A stretch of 64,000 nucleotides of DNA from Dehalococcoidia bacterium (GCA_009377745.1 WHTK01000007.1:62001-126000); one strand, 5' to 3'; shown: positions 52,813-61,466, counted from the first letter of the stretch. The notes: generated from the sequence alone by a model not told the origin. Made by a program: numbers and translations.

Positions 52813-53550
52813 CTAGGCGGCGTCATGGAACACGAGTCCGAGGGTGTAGCGCTCCCCTGAGCGGATCACCGACACGCCGTGTCGAACTGGCGCGGCCGAC
52901 CAACCACGTTTGGAGCTTACCGGACGGTCGTAAGTGGTGAACAAGTATCCGTGACCGTGCGGTAGAAGGGTGGAAGTGCCACGAGACTGCGCACGAGGGC
53001 GTTGTTCAACCAGAAGGAACTCACCCCCCGTGTGATCTACGCCTGGCTTGCTGAGGTTGACGACGGCCTGGAGTGGAAACACCAGCTCCCCGTAGATATC
53101 GCGGTGAAGAGCGTTCCAGTCATTCTCAACATACTTCAGCAACAGCGCGGTGGATTTTGTCTGGCCTGCCTCGTGGCACATTTCGAGCCATTGGTCCAGC
53201 GAGTCCGGCCAGATGGGTTCGCGTGCGAGTTTCCTCCACCAATCTCGCGCGATAGATAGTAGCCGCGGGTACAAAGCCTGTTTGAGCTGTTCGATAGGCT
53301 CGGGATACGGTGCGTTGAAATAGCGGTACTCGCCCTCGCCGAAGCGGTACCGGCCCATGTTGATGGTGGACCGGAACACGCCGCCTTGGTCGCTGTAGAG
53401 TTCACGAATTCGTTGCGTCTCTTCATCGGTCAGAAGCTGGGGCAGCAGTGCCCCGCCATATTCGTTTATTTCGTTGGTGATGGCTTCCCAGTCACCGGAG
53501 TCTACACGCTCCCTCCAGGGATCCAACGCGGGCGTCTTCTCGCTGATCAT
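52813..53550 (-). CDS. 2OG-Fe(II) oxygenase, COG3826/PF09859 type
   Basis: A 245-residue non-haem iron dioxygenase. It has the FRSTINMGRYRFGEGEYRYF block, then CHEAGQTKSTALLLKY. The iron-binding HxD is in LHRDIYGELVFPLQ near 149, TGGEFLLVEQRPRAQSRG is near 185, and the distal His plus 2OG-binding Arg are in RHGVSVIRSGERYTLGLVFHDA near 222-243. This family is often linked to ada genes and is proposed to repair alkylated DNA like AlkB, from which it differs in sequence. It overlaps the methyltransferase gene by four bases (ATGA). Confidence 0.9.
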   Translation of the reverse strand: MISEKTPALDPWRERVDSGDWEAITNEINEYGGALLPQLLTDEETQRIRELYSDQGGVFRSTINMGRYRFGEGEYRYFNAPYPEPIEQLKQALYPRLLSIARDWWRKLAREPIWPDSLDQWLEMCHEAGQTKSTALLLKYVENDWNALHRDIYGELVFPLQAVVNLSKPGVDHTGGEFLLVEQRPRAQSRGTSTLLPHGHGYLFTTYDRPVSSKRGWSAAPVRHGVSVIRSGERYTLGLVFHDAA

Positions 53551-54173
53551 GCTGCTTGCTCCAGACGCAAAAGTGTCTCTTTCGCCTCCAGTCCGCCGGC
53601 ATATCCACCGAGACTCCCATCCGTGCGTAGCACACGGTGGCACGGAAGCACGACGGGCAGGGGATTGGTGGCGCAGGCAGTCCCGACGGCGCGGATGGCA
53701 TTAGGATGGCGCACCTGGTCCGCGACTTGCTTATACGACTGAGTGCGCCCGTATGGAATCCTGGCCAGGTGTTGCTGCACGATCTGTCGAAAACCACTGG
53801 ACAGCGAGTAATCTAGCGGCAAGTCGAAATCAGTCCGGCGACCGGCAAAGTACTCACCTAGCTCTCGTGCGGCTACCTCCAGCCGGTCTGGCGCTCGCAG
53901 GATGCGTGGGCTGATTTTCGATGCCAGCGTGGCGAGGACCAGGTCATAATCCTCGCGCTCATAGGCTACTCGAACGAGTCCATTCCTCGTTGCGGCGAGC
54001 AACAGTGAACCAACGGGAGAGTCGATCGTCGTGTACGCAACGTCGAGAATGCCTTCGGCGTGGGCGGCTGTTTCGAGCCTCCGGTGCAAGGTCGCGAGAT
54101 CGTTTTGGTCCGGACTGGTGAGGGTGTAGAGAATCCGAGCCCCCAGCCCATCCTCAGTATCAATGGTGCTCAT
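53547..54173 (-). CDS. Methylated-DNA-[protein]-cysteine S-methyltransferase
   Basis: A 208-residue O6-alkylguanine-DNA alkyltransferase (Ogt/AdaB type), which moves the alkyl group onto its own Cys. An N-terminal RNase H-like part (TTIDSPVGSLLLAATRNGLVRV) begins after an extra ~40-residue leader. The C-terminal domain has FRQIVQQHLARIPYGRTQSY, HPNAIRAVGTACATNPLP and the active site VVLPCHRVL near 179, then GGYAGGLEAKETLLRLE. The ATG at 54173 has AAAGGA upstream and overlaps the sigma factor stop (TGATG), so the two are translationally coupled. Confidence 0.95.
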   Translation of the reverse strand: MSTIDTEDGLGARILYTLTSPDQNDLATLHRRLETAAHAEGILDVAYTTIDSPVGSLLLAATRNGLVRVAYEREDYDLVLATLASKISPRILRAPDRLEVAARELGEYFAGRRTDFDLPLDYSLSSGFRQIVQQHLARIPYGRTQSYKQVADQVRHPNAIRAVGTACATNPLPVVLPCHRVLRTDGSLGGYAGGLEAKETLLRLEQAA

Positions 54174-54679
54174 CAAGAAGTCCTTTCGCATTTAACGCGT
54201 TCAGAGAGGTATGTCACTCGCAGAGCCTGGATGCCGTCGGATGCCGCTCTGCGCGCCGCCGCCTCAGAACCGCCGAGAATCAAGGCGACCTCCTTGTAAG
54301 AGAGGCCACCAAGATAGTGATAAACCACGGCCTGTCGTTGCTTATTAGGTAGTTCTCTCACCGCGTCCCAGAGATCGTGGTCCGTCGATCCCGGAATTCC
54401 GATATTCGACTCCTGGTCTGGAACCCCATCAGCCGGCAACGCTCGTCGTTTCCTGGCACGCGTGATGTCGATTGCCTTGCGATGCGCGATTGTGACCAAC
54501 CATGCTGCAACGTTCGCGTCGTCCGGCAGCGATGGCCATGCCCTCAGTCCAGCGATAAAGGTCTCTGACCAGGCGTCGTCGGCGTCCGTATGGAGCCCGA
54601 GTACACCACGGCATACTCGCAGCACTTGCGCCCCGTGTTTCCTTACGATCTCTTCGAACGGTTCCTTCGCGTACATCAC
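54173..54679 (-). CDS. ECF-type RNA polymerase sigma factor
   Basis: A 168-residue two-domain sigma factor. Region 2 has FEEIVRKHGAQVLRVCRGVLG, DADDAWSETFIAGLRAWP and AAWLVTIAHRKAIDITRARKRR. Region 4 has LWDAVRELPNKQRQAVVYHYLGGLSYKEVALILGG followed by the recognition helix. There are no regions 1 or 3 and no anti-sigma gene beside it. The start is GTG 54679 or ATG 54676. It heads a four-gene operon with methyltransferase, oxygenase and Ada-zinc genes, so it probably directs the alkylation response. A palindrome lies just upstream. Confidence 0.92.
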   Translation of the reverse strand: MMYAKEPFEEIVRKHGAQVLRVCRGVLGLHTDADDAWSETFIAGLRAWPSLPDDANVAAWLVTIAHRKAIDITRARKRRALPADGVPDQESNIGIPGSTDHDLWDAVRELPNKQRQAVVYHYLGGLSYKEVALILGGSEAAARRAASDGIQALRVTYLSERVKCERTS

Positions 54680-54685
54680 CTAGTA

Positions 54686-54701
54686 GACGTTCCAGAACGT
54701 C
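54686..54701. promoter_or_regulatory. Palindromic operator candidate before the alkylation operon
   Basis: GACGTTC-TG-GAACGTC (minus strand), 7-bp perfect arms around a two-base centre, 7-22 bases upstream of the sigma start. A further GTTCC/GGAAC half-site flanks it (54701-54707). It lies between the MarR stop and the sigma factor start and could bind that MarR protein, or act as an autoregulated element. Confidence 0.55.
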
Positions 54702-54729
54702 GGAACGTGAGGATCGGCTCGAGGCAGCT

Positions 54730-55272
54730 TCAGTCGGTTTGCTGCGGCGCGGTCATCATAGCGCCGGCCCGCGAGGTGTAGGCGTTCAGCAGACGCCGGA
54801 GCTCCACCTTCTCCGGCGCCGAGAGGTCGTTGCCAATCTCCGCGATAAACCTCAGAAACGCCGGCACCAGCTCACCGCAACGCGCCAGGCCATCCAGAGT
54901 TAGCCGCGCATAGGTCACCCGCCGGTCCGAACGGCTGGCGTTGCGCTCCACCAGCCCCTCCGCCTCCAGGGCGTCCGAGAGCTTCGTGACATAAGTCGGC
55001 GTTACGTTCATCTCCCGCGCGATCTCGCTCAACGCCAGGCTGTTGTCCTCCGCCACGTACAGCGCGGTCAGGAAGGTATGCTGCGCCCGGCTCAGCCCGG
55101 CGCCACCCGGCATCGGATAGCGCGCCAGCGTGGTCAGGACAATGTTGAAGGTCTTCGCCAGGGCAAAGAAGGTCTCGATGGCTTCCGTGTCCGCCCACGG
55201 GTACTTATCCGCGTAGCGCCGCGCCGAAAGTGCGCCGGGATACTGTCCGTCCTCCGTGGTATCAGGCCGCAT
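54730..55272 (-). CDS. MarR-family transcriptional regulator
   Basis: A 180-residue winged-helix regulator. The N-terminal helices include ETFFALAKTFNIVLTTLARYP. The HTH is LALSEIAREMNVTPTYVTKLSDALEAEGLVER and the wing NASRSDRRVTYARLT, then a C-terminal dimer helix. MarR proteins bind short palindromes and often respond to phenolics or oxidants. It lies 50 bases upstream of the sigma factor gene on the same strand. It could be the first gene of, or the repressor of, the alkylation operon. The ATG is at 55272. Confidence 0.9.
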   Translation of the reverse strand: MRPDTTEDGQYPGALSARRYADKYPWADTEAIETFFALAKTFNIVLTTLARYPMPGGAGLSRAQHTFLTALYVAEDNSLALSEIAREMNVTPTYVTKLSDALEAEGLVERNASRSDRRVTYARLTLDGLARCGELVPAFLRFIAEIGNDLSAPEKVELRRLLNAYTSRAGAMMTAPQQTD

Positions 55273-55403
55273 TCAGGCCTCCCCGGTTCATTAGGCGCCC
55301 GTCAGGGGTCAGCCAAGTCTATCAGCAAGCGCATTGCCTCGAACAGGACTTTATGTCTATTCACGAATCCTTAACGATTTTATTCCTCAGCGATCTGAAA
55401 GCG

Positions 55404-56327
55404 CTACTTTCCACCCGCCAACAGCTCCCTCGTCCGCGCGATCAGCTTCGTGCATCGCCTCAGGTCATCATTCGTCTCGCCCGCCTCGATGTCCTTCGCG
55501 AAGCTCGCCAGCAGCCTGCCGATCGCCTCTACCTGCTCGTCCTCGCGGCGAGCCAGCCTGTCCACGAGCCGCGACATCACAGACTTCTCCGACGTGATCA
55601 TCACCGGCCGGCTTCCCGCCGCCGTGGTCCAGATCACGCGCTCCCGGTACTGCTTCCCATGGCTGATGCTGATCGCTCCCCTACTCCTCTGGCCTGAACC
55701 CTCGCCCTCGCGAAAGCCGATGCGTAGCGTTTCCCCGTCCCAGGACGCCTCCGCCGGATTCTCCGCCTCACATCCCAGTACCTGCCCCGCGATGTCATAC
55801 GCGTGCGGCAGCAGGTCGTCGATCAAGCCATCCAACCCCCGCGATTGGCTCGCGTCCAGGTGTCCCCACGCCTCCGGGTCCGTCTCAATCTCAATCGACC
55901 AGCTCTCCAACCCACCCTGAAGCTGGACGTCGTAACGCCGCCAGTAGCGCCGCGCCAGCCCCAGCCGCAACGGGGCCCCATTTGCCGCCGCCAACAGCTG
56001 CTCCGCCTCAGCCTCCGTCCGCGCGCCCGGCTTCTCCGTAAGCACCGCCACGCCCTTCGCCAGCAGCGCCAGCGAAATCTCGTGCTGCGCCTGCGGTGGC
56101 GTGACTACCAGCCCCGCCGCGAAGCTCCCCCGCGCCAGCGCCTCCGCCACCGAGTCGTAAGTCCTGGCCCCGAAGCGCTCGCCCGCCCACCGCCGCCGCT
56201 CCCCCGACGTCTCTACCACGCCTTCGACCCGGAAGTCGGGGCTCCGCAGCAGTGCCTCCGCGTAATACTTCTCTACGACCCTGCCGGCGCCGCAGACCAG
56301 CAGCGCCCGCCCGCCCGCCTTAGCCAC
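55404..56327 (-). CDS. Gfo/Idh/MocA-family oxidoreductase
   Basis: A 307-residue NAD(P)-dependent oxidoreductase of the GFO/IDH/MOCA family. The Rossmann start is ALLVCGAGRVVEKYYAEAL (residues 8-26), with VVTPPQAQHEISLALLAKGVAVLTEKPGA near 75-103 holding the EKP catalytic motif. The C-terminal substrate domain is shorter than usual and less typical (HAYDIAGQVLG near 178). Its place beside glycosyltransferases suggests a nucleotide-sugar or sugar substrate. The ATG is at 56327, divergent from the broken glycosyltransferase. Confidence 0.82.
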   Translation of the reverse strand: MAKAGGRALLVCGAGRVVEKYYAEALLRSPDFRVEGVVETSGERRRWAGERFGARTYDSVAEALARGSFAAGLVVTPPQAQHEISLALLAKGVAVLTEKPGARTEAEAEQLLAAANGAPLRLGLARRYWRRYDVQLQGGLESWSIEIETDPEAWGHLDASQSRGLDGLIDDLLPHAYDIAGQVLGCEAENPAEASWDGETLRIGFREGEGSGQRSRGAISISHGKQYRERVIWTTAAGSRPVMITSEKSVMSRLVDRLARREDEQVEAIGRLLASFAKDIEAGETNDDLRRCTKLIARTRELLAGGK

Positions 56328-56391
56328 CCTGTGTCGCTTCGGCAGCGGGCAACTGTACCCTCTCGCCTCCGGCCGGCAGCTCCCGTCTCAG

Positions 56392-57142
56392 GTGCTGCGC
56401 CAGTCGCGCTGCCAGCGAGTAGCTTGCATACCGCATCCCATGCGTCCCCGCGACATCGCGGCCCGGCGGCCGTCTTCCCTTCTGGCCGGCATCCCGGATG
56501 ACGCGACGGTCTTCCTCTTCATCTTCAACTACAACCGTGAGAGCCATGGCCGCAAGAATCCCGAAGGCCTCATCGAAGCCTTCCGCCGCGCCTTCTCCCC
56601 CGCCGATAACGCCTGGCTCGTCATCAAGTCGGAGTTTCGCGCCAATCGCCGCCTCAAGCAGGCCCTGCAGACTCTCGCTGCCGGACTCAACGTCCAGATC
56701 ATCGATGCCTGGCTCGACCGCGAAGACATCGACGGTCTCATGGCCCGCTGCGACTGCTACGTCTCGCTACACCGCGCCGAGGGTTTTCGGCCTCACCATG
56801 GCGGAGGCTATGGCCCTCGGTAAGCCGGTAATAGCCACCGCCTACAGCGGCAACCTCGAATTCATGACACCCGAAAACAGCTACCTCGTCGGCTACAAGC
56901 TGGTCGAGTTGGGGAAGACCCACGCCCACGGCCTCTACAAGAAGGAGTGGCTCTGGGCCGGCCCGGATATCGGCCAGGCCGCCGCCTCCATGCGCCACGT
57001 CTACGAGCACCCGGACGAGGCCCGCCTCCTCGGGGAGCGTGGCCGCGCCGACGTCCAACGCACGCTCTCCCTCGAAGCCATCGGCGAGCGCATGAAGCAG
57101 CGCCTCCTCCAGCTCGCCGGCGGTCCGGCCAGGGTGAGCTGA
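56392..57142 (+). pseudogene. Truncated and frameshifted glycosyltransferase, tandem paralog
   Basis: This matches the C-terminal ~240 residues of the intact neighbour at 57145 (CIPHPM, FLFIFNYNRESHGRKNPE, FSPADNAWLVIK, CDCYVSLHRAEGF, then GLTMAEAMALGKPVIAT and PENSYLVGY). The first ~190 residues are missing. The frame breaks at a TTTT run (56781-56784), where one extra T changes EGFGLTMAE into EGFRPHHGG. The second frame then runs to TGA 57142. Both defects indicate a dead copy, unless the T run is a sequencing error in an already truncated gene. Confidence 0.8.
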
Positions 57143-57144
57143 CA

Positions 57145-58464
57145 GTGGGCTCGATCAAGGCACTGGTCCACAGCCTACTCGCCGGCCCGCGACGCGCCCT
57201 CGCCTACTACCAGCGTTACGGCTGGCTGCTCTTCGCCTCGCGGCTACTCCATGTCCGGCGCTGGCTGCCCCGGCTCCTCAGCTCGCCCCGTCCGGCCGCG
57301 CGATCGCCGGTGACTCCGGCGCAGCTGGCCCAGCTACCCTTTGGCATCAATATCATCGGCTACATCTCCGGCAACGGCAGTATGGCGGAGTCCGCCCGCC
57401 TGGCCGCCGCGGCCTGCGCGGCTGCCGGCATCCCCATGTCGCTTTACGACATAACGCTTCCGGACGCGGCGGACCGGCAGGAGACCGACCTGGTTATCCA
57501 GGATAGGAACCCCTATCGCTTCAACGTCTCCTTCTGGCTGCCCAGCAGCTCAGATATGGCATTCCTGCACGGAAGGGACCTCATGGCTGGCCGCTACAAC
57601 ATCATCTTCCGGCCCTGGGAGTTCTATGAGATCCCTGAGGCCTGGCGCCGTCTGCTGCCAGAGCACGACGAAATCTGGGCGCCGAGCACCTTCGTCCGCG
57701 CCGCCTTCGCGCCTCAAATTCCGCTACCCGTGACCTGCATCCCCCATCCAATGCCGCTACGCTCGTCCGAGCGCCTGCCACGCTCTCCTCACCTGGCTTC
57801 TATCCCCGCTGACGCCACCGTCTTCCTCTTTATCTTCAACTACACCCGCTCGAGCTATGGCCGCAAGAACCCGGAAGCACTCATCTCTGCCTTCAAGCAG
57901 GCCTTCTCGCCCGCCGACAATGCCTGGCTCGTGATCAAAGCCCGCTTTCGCACCGGCCGCATTCAGAAACGGAAGCTCCAGACTCTCGCCGCCGGCGCCA
58001 ACGTCCTCTTCATTGATGCCTGGCTCGACCCCACCGAGATGGACGCGCTCATGGCCTCCTGCGATTGCTACGTCTCCCTCCATCGCACCGAGGGCTTCGG
58101 CCTGACCATGGCCGATGCCATGTCCTTTGGCAAGCCGGTTATCGCCACCTCGTACAGCGGCAACATGGACTTCACCACACCCGAGAACAGCTACCTCGTG
58201 GGCCACCGGATCGTGCCCGTAGAGAAGGATCATGGCTTCTTCAAGAAGGGTTGGCTCTGGGCCGAACCCGATATCGGCCAGGCGGCAGCCTTCATGCGCC
58301 ACGTCTACGAGCACCCCGACGAAGCCCGTCTTCTGGGTGAGCGCGCCCGCGCCGGCGTCCGGCGCCAGCTATCGTTCGAAGCCGTGGGCGAGCTCATGAA
58401 GCAGCGTCTGATCGAGATCAGCGCTGGTATCGAGAAATCTCAGCCGGCGGCTATCGACACGTAA
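57145..58464 (+). CDS. Glycosyltransferase (GT4-like, GT-B fold)
   Basis: A 439-residue glycosyltransferase. The N-terminal domain has GINIIGYISGNGSMAESARLAAAA near 65 and WAPSTFVRAAF near 185. The C-terminal GT1/GT4 domain has FLFIFNYTRSSYGRKNPEALI near 228, then CDCYVSLHRTEGFGLTMADAM near 305 with the E-x7-E region, and SYSGNMDFTTPENSYLVG near 335. The donor is unknown. The GTG start at 57145 comes 2 bases after the broken paralog stop, with AGGGTGAG upstream. The 3' end overlaps the convergent ABC ATPase by 25 bases. Probably part of polysaccharide synthesis. Confidence 0.87.
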   Translation: MGSIKALVHSLLAGPRRALAYYQRYGWLLFASRLLHVRRWLPRLLSSPRPAARSPVTPAQLAQLPFGINIIGYISGNGSMAESARLAAAACAAAGIPMSLYDITLPDAADRQETDLVIQDRNPYRFNVSFWLPSSSDMAFLHGRDLMAGRYNIIFRPWEFYEIPEAWRRLLPEHDEIWAPSTFVRAAFAPQIPLPVTCIPHPMPLRSSERLPRSPHLASIPADATVFLFIFNYTRSSYGRKNPEALISAFKQAFSPADNAWLVIKARFRTGRIQKRKLQTLAAGANVLFIDAWLDPTEMDALMASCDCYVSLHRTEGFGLTMADAMSFGKPVIATSYSGNMDFTTPENSYLVGHRIVPVEKDHGFFKKGWLWAEPDIGQAAAFMRHVYEHPDEARLLGERARAGVRRQLSFEAVGELMKQRLIEISAGIEKSQPAAIDT

Positions 58465-59150
58465 CGGTCGATGACCTCCGCCGGGGCGCCCTCCGCCGCC
58501 TTGTGGCCGTGCTCCAGCAGCATCGCCCGGTCGCAATAGTCCCGCACCAGCTCCAGCGCGTGCGTCACCACCACGATGGCCGCACCCTGCCGCTGGAAGT
58601 CCCGCATCCGCTCCAGACATTTCTCCTGGAACTCCTTGTCGCCCACCGCCATCGCCTCATCTATCAGCAAGATGTCCGGCTGGCTGTGGATCGCCACCGA
58701 GAACGCCAGCCGCAGCGACATGCCGGACGAGTAGCGCTTCACCGGCGTATCCATGAACTGCGCCAGCTCCGCGAAGTCAATGATCGATTCCAACTGCTCG
58801 CGCGCCTCGCGGTCGCTCATCCCCAGGATGCTGGCGTTGAGGTAGACGTTCTCCAGCCCCGTCAGGTCCGGGTGGAAGCACGCCCCCAGCTCGATCAGCG
58901 GCGCGATCCGGCCGTTCGCCCGCACCCTGCCCCGCGTCGGCGTCATCACCCCGGCGATCAGCTTCAGGATCGTGCTCTTGCCGCTGCCGTTGCGCCCGAT
59001 GATCCCCAATGTCTCGCCCCAGCCGACCTCGAAGCTCAGGTCCTCCAGCGCGTAGAAAATCGAGTTGCGGCTCACGAAGGACGGCAACGTCTCCTTCAGC
59101 GTCTTGCCATCGCGCAGCCGGAAGCGCTTGCTGACGTTCTCGAAACCCAC
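58440..59150 (-). CDS. Polysaccharide ABC exporter ATPase (Wzt/TagH-like)
   Basis: A 236-residue ATPase of the O-antigen/teichoic-acid exporter class. It has VSKRFRLRDGKTLKE at the start, Walker A GIIGRNGSGKST near 48, the family-typical GRIAPLIELGACFHPDLTGLENVY near 80, signature YSSGMSLRLAFSVA near 138, Walker B ILLIDEAMAVGD near 160, and the switch His in VVTHALELV. It lacks the C-terminal sugar-binding domain seen in some Wzt proteins. The GTG at 59150 starts 4 bases after the permease stop, so the two form one unit. Confidence 0.92.
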   Translation of the reverse strand: MGFENVSKRFRLRDGKTLKETLPSFVSRNSIFYALEDLSFEVGWGETLGIIGRNGSGKSTILKLIAGVMTPTRGRVRANGRIAPLIELGACFHPDLTGLENVYLNASILGMSDREAREQLESIIDFAELAQFMDTPVKRYSSGMSLRLAFSVAIHSQPDILLIDEAMAVGDKEFQEKCLERMRDFQRQGAAIVVVTHALELVRDYCDRAMLLEHGHKAAEGAPAEVIDRYVSIAAG

Positions 59151-59154
59151 CGCC

Positions 59155-59970
59155 TCAGACGAAGTCGGCAAAATACGGCTCCATCCGCTTGAAGACGTAA
59201 TAGCCCAGCACCAGGCTGGCCCCGGAAAGCGCAAAGGCCCACAGCACGCTCTCGATCGGCGGGCTCACCCCCTCGAACAGCGCCCAGCGGTACGCCTGGA
59301 TCAGGCGCGCGTTCGGGTTCAGGTCGTAGATCAGCCGGTAGCGCTCCGGCACGGCGCTCAGCGAGTAGAAGATCGGCGTCAGGAAGAACCACAGGGCGAT
59401 CGCCGTCGCCACCAGGAAGCGCACGTCGCGGAAGAACAGGTTCAGCGCCGCCAGCGGCAACGACAGCCCGACGACGAACATGACATGGATCGCCACCAGC
59501 AGCGGCATCCAAACCACCGTCCACAGCACCGGCTGCCCGTGGGCCACCATCAGCGCCCCGACGATCAGCAACCCCGCCGCTAGGTCCACCAGCCGCACCA
59601 GCACCGACGCTATCACCAGCATCTCCCTCGGAAAGTAGACCGATTTGATCAGGTTCGGCCCGCTGGTGATGCTCATCGTCGCCGAGGTCGTCGCATTGGC
59701 AAAGAAGATCCACGGCAGCAGTCCCACCGCCAGGAACAGCGAGAACGGCACGTCACCCTGTGACGACGGCCGCAGCGCCGTCGTGAACACGAACGACATG
59801 ATCGCCAGCTGGCAGATCGGGTTCAGGAGGATCCAGGCATAGCCCAGCATCGATTGCTTGTACTGCGCCTTGATGTCGCGGATCATCAAGTGCCGTAGCA
59901 GCTCGTGGTGCCGCCAGACGTTGAGCACAAAGTGCCCCAGATGCCCCCTGCTGTATACGGGCTGCCGCAT
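59155..59970 (-). CDS. Polysaccharide ABC exporter permease (Wzm/TagG-like)
   Basis: A 271-residue ABC-2 type permease with six predicted spans. The cytoplasmic start ELLRHLMIRDIKAQYKQSMLGYAWILLNP is characteristic, followed by GLLPWIFFANATTSATMSITSGPNLIKSVYFPREMLV and the LNLFFRDVRFLV block. It pairs with the ATPase directly downstream to export lipid-linked glycan made by the neighbouring glycosyltransferases. The ATG is at 59970. Confidence 0.93.
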   Translation of the reverse strand: MRQPVYSRGHLGHFVLNVWRHHELLRHLMIRDIKAQYKQSMLGYAWILLNPICQLAIMSFVFTTALRPSSQGDVPFSLFLAVGLLPWIFFANATTSATMSITSGPNLIKSVYFPREMLVIASVLVRLVDLAAGLLIVGALMVAHGQPVLWTVVWMPLLVAIHVMFVVGLSLPLAALNLFFRDVRFLVATAIALWFFLTPIFYSLSAVPERYRLIYDLNPNARLIQAYRWALFEGVSPPIESVLWAFALSGASLVLGYYVFKRMEPYFADFV

Positions 59971-60047
59971 CCGGGTCTCGGCGACAAGCGAGGCCGGTTG
60001 GTTCGTGCTCAGGCTTCCGTCCTCACCTTCGATGAGATATCAGCCGC

Positions 60048-61190
60048 TCAGCCGCGCGTCCCGCTGCTCACCGGCGGTGGCGTTCGCTGATCTTCGACTG
60101 CCTCTACCTCGGGCGGCAAATCCGGCTCCGATACCCCGTGCGGTGTCCGGTACCAGCGCCGCACCTGCGTCGTCATTGCCGCGAACACCGCGATTGGCAG
60201 CCACGTCGCCATCAGCATCAGGAAGGCCAGCCAGTCGCGCCAGTCGGCCTTGCGATGCTCCGCCGCCACCCCAGCGTAGGCGACAGCAATGCTCAGCCCG
60301 AATCCGGCCAACGCCAGCCACGCCGGTATTCCCGGCATCCCGCCGATCCGCGCCTTCGGCCAGGCATCCGGCAGCGCCGTCTCGCCGATGCCCAGTACCA
60401 GCAGCCCCACCTGGAACGGCACCAGGCTTGGCATCGCCAGGTACAGCGCCGTGTCGAAGGCCGAAACGTCGAGCTTCGTTACTGCCCGCCACAGCAGGCC
60501 CGGCCCGTGCACCAGCGTCGTCCGGATCTGACCCCGCGCCCAGCGCAGCCGCTGATGCACCGATGACCTCAGCGAGTGCGGCTGCTCGATGCGGATCACC
60601 GCGTCGTAGAGATACCGGACCCTGATCCCCGCCCGCGTCAGCATCGCCGAGTACTCCAGGTCCTCGGTCAGCGTCCTGGTCACCGGCGGCAACGCCGCCA
60701 GCAGGTCCCGCGTCAGGCAAATGCCCGTCCCCGTCAGCGCCGCGCTCAGCCCCGCCATTTCGCGCGCCTGGTGCCAGACCCGGTTGCGCTGCGTGTTATT
60801 GAACGCGTAACCCCGCGCCACCCAGCCACGCTGGCGCGCGCTCTCACTGCGGCTCTGGATCGCTTTCGCGCCGTCCTGCACCGCGGCGTCGAAATAGCGC
60901 AGCGCCGTCGTCGCTGGCCGGCTGTCCGCGTCGAACAGCACCAGCGCGTCCCACGCCGCCTCCTGGACCTCCGGTTGCGTCAATGCCCAGTGGATCACGG
61001 TGCCTTTGCCCATGGCCGGACCCGGCTTCACCAGCACCAGCGCCCCCGCCGCCCTCGCCGCCTGAGCCGTGGCATCGCCGCAGTCGTCCGCCACCACGAT
61101 CACCGTACGCCGCTCGTCCGGATAGTCGAGCGCTTTCAGGCTCCTCACCGTATCGGCGATGACGGCCTCCTCGTTGTGCGCCGAGACCAT
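60048..61190 (-). CDS. GT2-family glycosyltransferase, N-terminus probably frameshifted
   Basis: A membrane-associated processive-type GT2. It opens at MVSAHNEEAVIADTV, then VVADDCGDATAQAA near 36, the DxD-like LVLFDADSRPATTA near 91, TLTEDLEYSAML near 172 and the QxxRW motif QRLRWARGQ near 213. Four C-terminal hydrophobic spans follow. The open frame begins abruptly at the first catalytic strand. Upstream the same frame continues without a start (GLLSLRPRRQGRL...), and an overlapping frame from ATG 61342 encodes a membrane helix (MPDIATGLYALFWVGEATAL). The native gene was therefore probably 60048-61342 with an indel near 61246-61262. Confidence 0.82.
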   Translation of the reverse strand: MVSAHNEEAVIADTVRSLKALDYPDERRTVIVVADDCGDATAQAARAAGALVLVKPGPAMGKGTVIHWALTQPEVQEAAWDALVLFDADSRPATTALRYFDAAVQDGAKAIQSRSESARQRGWVARGYAFNNTQRNRVWHQAREMAGLSAALTGTGICLTRDLLAALPPVTRTLTEDLEYSAMLTRAGIRVRYLYDAVIRIEQPHSLRSSVHQRLRWARGQIRTTLVHGPGLLWRAVTKLDVSAFDTALYLAMPSLVPFQVGLLVLGIGETALPDAWPKARIGGMPGIPAWLALAGFGLSIAVAYAGVAAEHRKADWRDWLAFLMLMATWLPIAVFAAMTTQVRRWYRTPHGVSEPDLPPEVEAVEDQRTPPPVSSGTRG

Positions 61191-61426
61191 GATCGCGAAC
61201 GCCGTCTCGCCCGCGCCCAGTCGTCCTTGGCGTCGCGGCCTCAGGCTCAGTAAGCCCAGAGCGCACCGGTATGCGACATAAAGAGCGCGGTTGCTTCACC
61301 AACCCAGAAGAGCGCGTAGAGACCCGTGGCTATATCCGGCATGCGAACTTCGTCCTTTGTCGCGCCGATGATAGCCTGTGTGGCCTTGCTAAGGCGATTT
61401 TCTTATGCCTGGCCCTCGTGCTCGCC

Positions 61427-61457
61427 TTGCTCGCCGCATCTCTACGGCCCTTATAAT
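61427..61457 (+). promoter_or_regulatory. Candidate promoter with near-leaderless start
   Basis: TTGCTC (61427-61432), 19-base spacer, TATAAT (61452-61457). Transcription would begin at about 61464, just before the in-frame GTG at 61467, giving an almost leaderless mRNA. Confidence 0.4.
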
Positions 61458-61466
61458 TTCCGGCAA

